Made by a program: the position numbers and the translations under genes
The notes under the pieces: model-generated
What the model saw: the letters and a program-made list of their open reading frames with translations, nothing else
Database searches by the model: none
What the model was told of the DNA's origin: nothing
NCBI RefSeq assembly: GCF_000308715.1
Contig: NZ_BAGH01000211.1
Span: 1-38,598, forward strand
DNA length: 38,598 bases
Direction: 5' to 3'
Source: Nocardia tenerifensis NBRC 101015
Lineage (GTDB): Bacteria; Actinomycetota; Actinomycetes; Mycobacteriales; Mycobacteriaceae
In this document: piece by piece, positions 21,962 through 28,696 of the stretch
Layout of the letters: each line of letters begins with the position of its first letter
Position numbering within the stretch: the first letter of the stretch is position 1

Positions 21962-22927
21962 TCACTGAGCCTCGAGGCCGAGGTGGTAGGTGATGAGCTG
22001 GATCGCGGCGTGGATCGCGACGGCGGGCTCGGGGTGGTTGAGCTGGCGGTAGTGCCGCCACTGGGCGCTGGGCAGCGTGGCTTTGGCGGCGGCGGCGTGC
22101 GCGAGATAGCAGCGGTGCGCGGTCCCGCCGGTGGTGGCGATCGGGACGATGGGGAGGCCGAGTTCCGTGCCGATGGCGGCCTCCTCCGCCGTGCCGTTGC
22201 CGCCGCCGAAGAGGAGGACGAGGCGGGCTTGGCGCAGCATGATGTAGCGGGCGTTGGTCGGGGTGGTGTTGAGGTGGCTGACGTCGCCGAGCGGCTCGTA
22301 GACGCGGCCGAGCCGGGTGGAGGCGGTGCGGACGAACAGCTTGATCCGCTCGGAGGCGTAGGTTCCGTTGTCGCACAGCGACTTCGCCATCGCGTAGCCG
22401 ACGGCGACGCCCGCGTCCGACCCGCCGGCCAGCAGCGTGATCGGCAGCGCGGACAGCGCCTTGCCGAGCTCGACGGCGATGTCCTCCGTGCCGAGGTCGG
22501 TGTAGCGGCCCGCGAAGAACAGGGGCGGGGTGTCCTTGAACCGGTAGGCCTTCTCCACCCGCGCGGCCAGCTCGGACAGCACGGCGCGGCGACGGCGCTT
22601 GTAGAGCTCGTCGGTGAAGCCGCGATCGTTCTCCCGGACGAACTTGCAGCGCTGGGTGACGGTCTTGCCCTCGAAGTCCTTGGTGGTGGCCAGGATCGCC
22701 TCGGCGATGCGCCGGTTGGTCAGGTCCTTGATGTCGGCGATCTCGGTACGTAGCTGTCCGGCAAGCCATTCCGCGAGCCGGGCGCGCGTCGCGGGGTCGT
22801 CGACGGCCTGCTCGCCCGCGAGGGCGACCAGGACGTGCGGCGAGTTCTGCAGGGCTTCCGGGGTGAGTCGGCGCGCGATGACGCCATAGCTTTGCAGGGC
22901 GATGTGCAGCGGCGAATCGGTGGTCAT
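21962..22927 (-). CDS. SLOG/LOG-like nucleotide-binding protein
   Basis: 321 residues from the ATG at 22927; an ATG at 22936 adds three residues and neither has a good ribosome site. Residues about 1-130 are helical and unrecognised. Residues 133-300 look like a Rossmann-type SLOG domain: PPLFFAGRYTD, LLAGGSDAGVAVGYAMAK (about 165-182) and LFGGGNGTAEEAAIGTELG at 239-257. The last matches the GGxGTxxE signature of LOG/SLOG proteins, which hydrolyse or bind nucleotides or signalling derivatives such as ADP-ribose compounds. It could be a LOG-type phosphoribohydrolase, or a nucleotide sensor of a defence or stress system. It sits just beyond the HerA/nucleoside hydrolase operon, separated by a small opposite-strand gene. 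Domain call fairly good; activity unknown. Confidence 0.65.
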   Translation of the reverse strand: MTTDSPLHIALQSYGVIARRLTPEALQNSPHVLVALAGEQAVDDPATRARLAEWLAGQLRTEIADIKDLTNRRIAEAILATTKDFEGKTVTQRCKFVRENDRGFTDELYKRRRRAVLSELAARVEKAYRFKDTPPLFFAGRYTDLGTEDIAVELGKALSALPITLLAGGSDAGVAVGYAMAKSLCDNGTYASERIKLFVRTASTRLGRVYEPLGDVSHLNTTPTNARYIMLRQARLVLLFGGGNGTAEEAAIGTELGLPIVPIATTGGTAHRCYLAHAAAAKATLPSAQWRHYRQLNHPEPAVAIHAAIQLITYHLGLEAQ

Positions 22928-23038
22928 GCAGGCCATGATGGTGCGGCCCGCGGGCCGCGTGCACGGGTTCCCCAACATCGACACCATCTTTTCCGGGGCT
23001 CGCTTCGTAAGGTCGACCTCGGCGGAAAGTTCCAGAAC

Positions 23039-23102
23039 GGACTGGTCTTTCGAGGACTGTTCCCCCAGGACTGTTCCGCACGGTGCTGCACCCAGACAGC
23101 AC
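23039..23102 (+). promoter_or_regulatory. direct repeats and inverted repeat upstream of small membrane gene
   Basis: AGGACTGTTCC occurs at 23053-23063 and again at 23067-23077 (14-base period). GGACTG also starts at 23039, so three copies follow each other at 15- and 14-base steps. Just after lies GTGCTG (23083-23088) with CAGCAC (23097-23102). The cluster ends five bases before the ribosome site of the gene at 23122 and lies in the shared upstream region of the divergent SLOG gene. An iterated regulator site is the likely meaning. Confidence 0.5.
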
Positions 23103-23121
23103 AGCGAAAGGAAGGTGGGCA

Positions 23122-23238
23122 ATGGGACGTCACCGCAAGGACATCGAGCCGTACAGCCGTCGGGTCGCCGTGGTCGCGGCGGTGCTCGTCGCCGTCGCGA
23201 CGTATCTGCTGGTGCGGTCCAAACGATTCCGGCGGTGA
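23122..23238 (+). CDS. 38-residue single-pass membrane protein
   Basis: ATG at 23122 follows AAAGGAAGG by six bases, a strong ribosome site. The peptide has a basic head (MGRHRKDIEPYSRR), one hydrophobic helix (VAVVAAVLVAVATYLLV, about residues 15-31) and a basic tail (RSKRFRR). This is a textbook small membrane protein with positive charge on both sides. It ends six bases before the convergent nucleoside hydrolase stop and is divergent from the SLOG gene. I know no family for it. Position inside the HerA/SLOG region suggests it may be a membrane component or modulator there; it may equally be an independent small protein. Confidence 0.65.
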   Translation: MGRHRKDIEPYSRRVAVVAAVLVAVATYLLVRSKRFRR

Positions 23239-23244
23239 ACGGTG

Positions 23245-24243
23245 TCAATAGGCGAGTTGTTCGGTGAGCCAACTACGGAAGGCGGGGTAGTCGGCCTGGG
23301 TGGTGACCCAGGCGAAATGCCCTTCGGGGTCCAGACTCATGCGCGCGTCGGGGGCGAGGGCGATCCGCCGCCGCGTGAAATCGACGAACGGCAGTTGCAG
23401 CGCGGTCGCGAGGGCGAGCGGATCGTGCTGCATGCTGCTGGGGTAGAACGCGGTGAACCAACGGTCGAGGTGGGTGCGTAGCAGGCGCGCCCACTCGGGC
23501 GCGCCCTCGGCCGCCAGCAGCCGATAGGTGTCGGACTCGGTGCTGATCGCGATCTGCTCGGTGAAGGTGACGTCCGAGAGGACCAGGAGTAGGTCCGCGG
23601 CGGTGGCGACCACGGCGCGCGCGGCGTCCGGGTCGAGGCGGAAGTTGTGCTCGGCGCGCGCGGGGTCGCGGTAGTTGATCGCGCCGCCCATCTGGGTGAC
23701 CACGAGCCGGTCGACGAGCTCGGGCGCCTCGCGCAGCACCGCGCTCAGATTGGTGAGCGGTCCCATGCCGACCCAGCGCACGTGCCGGTCGGTGCTCGCG
23801 CAGACCGTGCGCACCGCGTCCAGCACGTCGGTCGGCTGGGCGGGGACGTCGTCGGGGGTGAGCCCGTCGACGACGTAGTAGCGGGTGTTGCCGAGGTCGG
23901 CGCCCGCGACGACCGGCACGTCGTGGCGGCCGTGCAGGTCGAGCAGGTGGCGGGCGAATCGCGCGCGGCCGCCGCCGTTTTCGTCGGTGGTGAGGACCAG
24001 CGCGAGCTCGGGCAGGGTGCGGGCGGCGCAGGTGAGCGCGACCGCGTCGTCGGGGTCGCCGCCGATGTCGGTGTCGACGATGACCGGCGTGTGCTGGACG
24101 CGCGGCGGCGGCGGGCCGCCCGCGCGGAGTTTCGCGGCCAGCGGGCCGTAGCCGAGTTCGGCGTAGCGATCGGCGAAGCCGAGCAGCGACGACCACATCG
24201 ACTCTAGGGACTCTCTGGGCTCGTCGGGGTCCGTGTCACCCAT
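23245..24243 (-). CDS. inosine/uridine-preferring nucleoside hydrolase-like enzyme
   Basis: 332 residues from the ATG at 24243, with CAGGAG upstream and only two bases after the previous stop. The calcium-binding signature is VIVDTDIGGDPDDAVAL at 54-70; it has two more residues between Gly and Asp-Asp than the textbook DxDxGxDD. Supporting family elements are WVGMGPLTNLSAVLRE, NFRLDPDAARAV and His273-Asp274 in SSMQHDPLALA, the site of the catalytic base and last calcium ligand. No signal peptide is seen, so it acts in the cytoplasm. Such enzymes cut the N-glycosidic bond of ribonucleosides, giving base and ribose. It is the last gene of the four-gene operon with the HerA-like ATPase, so it could be a salvage enzyme or an effector that spends a nucleoside or NAD-related pool. 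The first 45 residues are an unusual N-terminal extension. Confidence 0.85.
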   Translation of the reverse strand: MGDTDPDEPRESLESMWSSLLGFADRYAELGYGPLAAKLRAGGPPPPRVQHTPVIVDTDIGGDPDDAVALTCAARTLPELALVLTTDENGGGRARFARHLLDLHGRHDVPVVAGADLGNTRYYVVDGLTPDDVPAQPTDVLDAVRTVCASTDRHVRWVGMGPLTNLSAVLREAPELVDRLVVTQMGGAINYRDPARAEHNFRLDPDAARAVVATAADLLLVLSDVTFTEQIAISTESDTYRLLAAEGAPEWARLLRTHLDRWFTAFYPSSMQHDPLALATALQLPFVDFTRRRIALAPDARMSLDPEGHFAWVTTQADYPAFRSWLTEQLAY

Positions 24244-24245
24244 GG

Positions 24246-25844
24246 CTAAACTCCTGTCGACGGGTCGGTGCGGCGGTGGAAATCTGCGACGAATGCTTGC
24301 TTTTCGTCGAGTGAGCCGAGTTGCCGGTAGTCGCGCCAAACCTGGGTTGCGTCGTCTTCGCCGAGGCCACGGTGTTCGATGGCGGTGCGCAGATCCCCGA
24401 CGTGCGTCTTGTCGGTCCGGCGGACGAAGGAATCGCACAGCTCCGCGAACGCCGGGTCGGTGTCGCTGTTACGTGTTACCCATGATCGCACTTGACGCAG
24501 GAAGGTCTCCGACTTAGTTGCGAGTTCGTTGTGCCAGTCGCCGCCGCCGCGGCGCAGGCCGGCGATGTGCTCGGCGTAGTCGCCGACGGCCAGTTGGTTG
24601 GCCTCCATCACGGCCAGGCGCACGTTCGCGTCGGCGTAGGACGGGGCCACGTCGAGGGGGTTGATCTGGTCCAGCGGCGGCGATTCCAGCTCCTGAGCGG
24701 GTTGTCTGTCGGGTCCGAACCGGACCGCCTTGGAGTACGGGCCGCGCAGGATGTGCTCGATCGCCAGCACCGCGTCCTTCTCCGTGAAGATCGCGGCGGG
24801 GTCGGCGTCGAGGTCGGGGGCGGCGCGGTCGACGGATTGGTGCAGTGCGTACCCGGCTTTACTGCCGGGGTGCGGGTCGTTGGGGGACTCGCCGAAAATG
24901 AGGTAGCGGCCGCGGAACTCGACGTCGGGGTAGGTGGCCGAGAGCAGTTCCTGCACGGTGCCTTTGAAGCTGCTGTCGACCAGGATGATGGTCGAGCCGG
25001 GCAAACCGACGGGCAAGTCTTTGCCTTCCAGATAGCGGGTCAACTGAGCTTTCGCGCCATCGATGTCGCCGCGGTCGACCTCGTGTCTGGCACTGCGGAA
25101 TCCCTCGATGGCCTCGAAGGTCTTGCCGGCGTTGATTTCCAGGTCCTGTACGGCCGCGTCCGCGAGACGCCGTGACACCGTCACCTCGGTGGAGTGGGAT
25201 TCGAACAGTTCCGGGTCGAGCTTCAGCGCCGCCAAGGCGATGGGGTGACCGTCGCGGCCGACGTAGGCGACGACCGCGTCCGGCTTCGCGGCGATGTCGG
25301 CCTTGCAGTCCTCGATGATGTCGAGGGTGTGGCGGACGACGAACGGCGCCTGATACTCGAACACCACCTCGTACGCCTTTTCCACGGCGGCCCGCCCCTC
25401 GTCGCTGTCGACGCCGTGCCGCGCACAGGCCGCGTCGACGGCGGCGGTGCGCCGCTGTTCGATCTCGCCGCTCTTCGATGTGCCCTCGTATTCGCCTGCC
25501 GCAGGGCGGGTTTCGCCTGCGGCAGCGCTGGTCTCGGGCGGGTCCGGCGGTTCTGCGGTGCCGTCGGGACCGCGCGGCTGGTTGGCCAGGACCCGCTCGG
25601 CGAGGTCGGCTTCGGGGTGCTCGGCGGGTTCGGCGTCCGCGTCGCGCGCCTCGGCGAGCGTCATGCGATGAGTGTCGGTGGTGGTCTCGGTGGACCACAG
25701 CCCGCTCGGCTCCGGCGGATCGGACTCGACGCGCAGCATGTGCGCCGCCTCGGGGCCGTGGTCGGCCGGGTCGGTGGGTTCGAGCGCCGCCGGATCGAGG
25801 TCGAGGGGGTCGTCGGCGGGGTGGTCGCGCGCGTCGATGTTCAT
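24246..25844 (-). CDS. unrecognised protein with HAD-like motif pattern
   Basis: 532 residues from an ATG that overlaps the upstream stop (ATGA at 25844-25841). Residues 1-130 are acidic, proline-rich and probably disordered. The folded part starts near 130. Its conspicuous motifs are VVAYVGRDGHPIALAALKLD (RDG at 197-199), VSRRL at 223-227, ILVDSSFKGTVQELL at 287-301 and YLIFGESPNDPHPGSKAGY at 314-332. The order RDG, then SRR, then DxxxxGTxQ recalls HAD-like domains found with polysaccharide glycosyltransferases, but I cannot confirm the fold; a phosphoribosyltransferase-like fold is an alternative. The helical C-terminus (about 440-532) has WHNELATKSETFLRQVRSW and QVWRDYRQL. It is coupled to the HerA-like ATPase upstream and the nucleoside hydrolase downstream, so all should work together. 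Confidence 0.6.
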   Translation of the reverse strand: MNIDARDHPADDPLDLDPAALEPTDPADHGPEAAHMLRVESDPPEPSGLWSTETTTDTHRMTLAEARDADAEPAEHPEADLAERVLANQPRGPDGTAEPPDPPETSAAAGETRPAAGEYEGTSKSGEIEQRRTAAVDAACARHGVDSDEGRAAVEKAYEVVFEYQAPFVVRHTLDIIEDCKADIAAKPDAVVAYVGRDGHPIALAALKLDPELFESHSTEVTVSRRLADAAVQDLEINAGKTFEAIEGFRSARHEVDRGDIDGAKAQLTRYLEGKDLPVGLPGSTIILVDSSFKGTVQELLSATYPDVEFRGRYLIFGESPNDPHPGSKAGYALHQSVDRAAPDLDADPAAIFTEKDAVLAIEHILRGPYSKAVRFGPDRQPAQELESPPLDQINPLDVAPSYADANVRLAVMEANQLAVGDYAEHIAGLRRGGGDWHNELATKSETFLRQVRSWVTRNSDTDPAFAELCDSFVRRTDKTHVGDLRTAIEHRGLGEDDATQVWRDYRQLGSLDEKQAFVADFHRRTDPSTGV

Positions 25845-28696
25845 GGCGTGTCCCGGGGTGCGGCGTCGGTGGGTTCGTCCAGCAGGGCGAGCGGCCACGG
25901 GGTGGACAGGCGCAGATGTGCCGTGGCCGCCCGCAGCCGCCGCGCGGCGGTGGGGGCGTGGCTGAGGCGCGCGATCGTGGCGGCCAGCAGGGTGGGAATC
26001 TCGGGGCCGGTGACGATGGCGCGGTCGGCCCAGGTGTCGGGGTGGGTGTGCAGTTCGCGCAGCTGTTCGCGCGGCGTCGTGCCGGTGAGGACGAGTCCGC
26101 GTTCGGCCCAGGCGGCGGTGTCGGGGTGCGGGCGGTCCGGCGCCAGTTCCGGGTCGGCCAAGGCGCGTTCGACATCGGCCCATCGGTAAGGCCCTGCCTG
26201 CCAACAGGTTTCGTCGGCGGAGCACTGGACGCCGGGATCTGCGCCGGTTGAGTCGGCGTGGCGAGCGCAGGGGCTGTGGTCACCGTCGAGGGTGGCGAGG
26301 GCGGCGGCGGTGAGGTGCTCGCTCAGGAGTTCGGGGCGGAAATAGTCGCTCAGGCCGGGGTATCGCGCGTCGACGCCGGTCCGGACGCGGAACCCGACGG
26401 CCTCGGTGAGCAGCGGGCGCGGGTGTGCGCGGCGCAGGGCGGCCAGCCACCCGGGATCGGGGGTCGGCGGCGGGCGTCCGACGAGATGCGCGAGCAGCAT
26501 GAGCTCCATCCACAGGGTCAAGGGCGGGTCATCGGCGATGCGGTGGGCTCGGTGCAGATCCCGCAGTAACAGTGGTGGCTCGGCCGGGGCCGGGGATAGT
26601 GCGATTGTCGGTGCCGGGCAACGGGCTTCGCGATGCCTGCCGAGCGGCACGGCGACCCGCACCGGCCGGTCCATGCCGTCGCCGAAGACGACGCCGTGGC
26701 CGGTGGGCAGCGCGACGACGTGGCGCGACTGCGCGGGCGCGAGATTCATGGTCGCGCCGACGAGCTCGCGATCCTCGGCGGCGGGCAGACGGTGCAGGAT
26801 CTTGAGGGCGGTGTTCTTGACGACGTCCGGGGTGATCTTGGTCGGGATCTGCTCGGCGACGATGATGCCCTCGCCGTAGGCGCGCACCTCGGCGAGCAGC
26901 GCGGCGAACAACTCGACCGCGTGGGCGGCGGGCGTGCCCGGCTCGGCCCGGCGCAGCAGCCGGTGCGCCTCCTCGACGACCGTGACGTGGCACAGCCCGG
27001 AGTCGTTGTCGCCGCGATGGACTCGCAGGTGCTCGAAGACGCGGATGAGCACCGCGCCGATGAAGAACGCCTTGTCCGCGTCGTTGCCGATGTCCTCGAT
27101 CTCGAGAACCACGTTGCGGCGCAACAGATCCGCGACGTCGAGGCGGTAGCCGCCCTCGAAGAACCGCCCCGGCGTGCCCAGCCGCAGCGCGCTGAGCCGG
27201 ACATCGATGAAGCCGCGGACATTGTCGGTGATCTCGCGGCCGTAGCCGATGCCGTCGACCACCGTCGACGCGGCGGCCTGTAACTCGGTGAGGCTCGGGT
27301 ATCGCGGTGTGGCGTCGGTGTTTCGAGCGGCGCTGACGACGGTGTCCCAGCCGAGATCGGTGTAGCAGCGGGTCAAGGCGTGCGAGAGCACCTGGGGGAA
27401 GGGCTCCACCGCGTCGAAGGCGGCGAGGAACAGCGCGCGCACGAGGTCGATGTGGGTCTGTAGCGGGAAGCCCGCCTCGGGCTCGAGCGGGTTGAGCCCG
27501 ACCGGGACGGCCGCCGGGTCGCCGGGGCGGATCACGGTGACCGGCGCGCGGATTCGGCCGGCCATCCCGGCGTACTCGGCCTTGGCCGGCTCGATGACCA
27601 GCCACGGCACGCCCGCCCCGTGCAGCCCCTCCAGCAGGTGCCGCACGGTCTGCGACTTGCCCGAGCCCGTCGCGCCCGCGACGAAGCTGTGCCGGTTCAG
27701 GGTGTCCAGGCCGACGCGGAACCGGTCGACGCGCTGATCGGCGTCGTCGAGGATGGCCCCGAGGTCGACCTGGCCGTCGTGTTCCGGGGTGAGGTCGAAG
27801 CGGACGCGCTCCACGGCCCGGATGCCCGGCAGTTCCCGGCGCGGCGGGCGCGCGAGGGCGGCGAGGAGTTCGCCGCTCGCGACGAACGGCGACCCGAATT
27901 CGGCCGGTTCCGCCGCGGCGGCCCAGATCTCGGCCAGGCTCCCGGTTCGGGCGTGCGGTTGCAGGACATAGGGCAGCGCGTCGAGATCGGCTGCGCTGCA
28001 CAGTAACCCGGCCGCCTGGCGGGTGCTCGGCTCGTCCGGCCCGCCGACGAGCACGTGCACCGACCACATGCCCGCGGCGCGCGCCCCGGCCAGCTCCCGA
28101 TACCGGAACTCCCCGCGCTGCAACGCGATTCGATCGGGCTCGGAGTTCTCGCGGGCCCGTAGCCGAGGTAGTCGCACCTCGAGGTCGGCCAACTCGGTGT
28201 CCACGGCGGCCGGGGGGAGCGGCCGCGCGATGGTGAGCCAGACGAACTCGCCCGGCAGGTGGGCGACGTAGTCCTCGAAGCACCCACGGCCGCCGGGAGA
28301 TCCGGCCTGCGCGTCCTGAACCGACAGGGCGTCCGAGCGTCCGCCGCAGCGCAGCCACACCGGGACGCGCGCCCAGTCCCGCGCCACCGAGGGCGCGGCG
28401 CGGGCGGTGCTGCCCGGCGGGTACATCACGGCCACGTCCCCGGTGCCGGCCAGCACCGGGGGGAATCGCGGGTACCCGCCGACGAGGAACCGCAGCCGGT
28501 GCTCGCCCGCGCTCCGGTCCCAGGCGACGGCCAGCACGGCATCCGCTGCGGCGGAGAGCAATTCGGCGTGCGCGGCGGTGAGCGCGGCGAACAGCGCGGC
28601 CTCCGCACCCGCCGCGACTGGCGAGTCGTCCTCGGACAGCGAGGGAATCGGCGTCGTCAGCAACCGGTGGAAGACGAATCCGGGCAGCACGGTCAT
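25841..28696 (-). CDS. HerA/VirB4-like ATPase (DUF87 type)
   Basis: 951 residues from the ATG at 28696, which overlaps the upstream stop (ATGA). Residues 1-320 are a variable N-terminal part without clear motifs. The P-loop core (about 325-700) has Walker A FVAGATGSGKSQTV with Lys347 and Walker B CHVTVVEEAHRLL with Glu575-Glu576. A HerA-like tail follows: GIIVAEQIPTKITPDVVKNT and LKILHRLPAAEDRELVGATM. The C-terminal 240 residues contain a few cysteines (PCARH, VQCSADETC) that may hold zinc. HerA/FtsK/VirB4 ATPases form hexameric rings that move DNA or proteins. Here it is coupled to a membrane-anchored relative upstream, suggesting a membrane-linked motor. HerA proteins are known in DNA repair with NurA and in anti-phage systems with Sir2 or DUF4297 nucleases; no such nuclease is visible here. 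Confidence 0.88.
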   Translation of the reverse strand: MTVLPGFVFHRLLTTPIPSLSEDDSPVAAGAEAALFAALTAAHAELLSAAADAVLAVAWDRSAGEHRLRFLVGGYPRFPPVLAGTGDVAVMYPPGSTARAAPSVARDWARVPVWLRCGGRSDALSVQDAQAGSPGGRGCFEDYVAHLPGEFVWLTIARPLPPAAVDTELADLEVRLPRLRARENSEPDRIALQRGEFRYRELAGARAAGMWSVHVLVGGPDEPSTRQAAGLLCSAADLDALPYVLQPHARTGSLAEIWAAAAEPAEFGSPFVASGELLAALARPPRRELPGIRAVERVRFDLTPEHDGQVDLGAILDDADQRVDRFRVGLDTLNRHSFVAGATGSGKSQTVRHLLEGLHGAGVPWLVIEPAKAEYAGMAGRIRAPVTVIRPGDPAAVPVGLNPLEPEAGFPLQTHIDLVRALFLAAFDAVEPFPQVLSHALTRCYTDLGWDTVVSAARNTDATPRYPSLTELQAAASTVVDGIGYGREITDNVRGFIDVRLSALRLGTPGRFFEGGYRLDVADLLRRNVVLEIEDIGNDADKAFFIGAVLIRVFEHLRVHRGDNDSGLCHVTVVEEAHRLLRRAEPGTPAAHAVELFAALLAEVRAYGEGIIVAEQIPTKITPDVVKNTALKILHRLPAAEDRELVGATMNLAPAQSRHVVALPTGHGVVFGDGMDRPVRVAVPLGRHREARCPAPTIALSPAPAEPPLLLRDLHRAHRIADDPPLTLWMELMLLAHLVGRPPPTPDPGWLAALRRAHPRPLLTEAVGFRVRTGVDARYPGLSDYFRPELLSEHLTAAALATLDGDHSPCARHADSTGADPGVQCSADETCWQAGPYRWADVERALADPELAPDRPHPDTAAWAERGLVLTGTTPREQLRELHTHPDTWADRAIVTGPEIPTLLAATIARLSHAPTAARRLRAATAHLRLSTPWPLALLDEPTDAAPRDTP

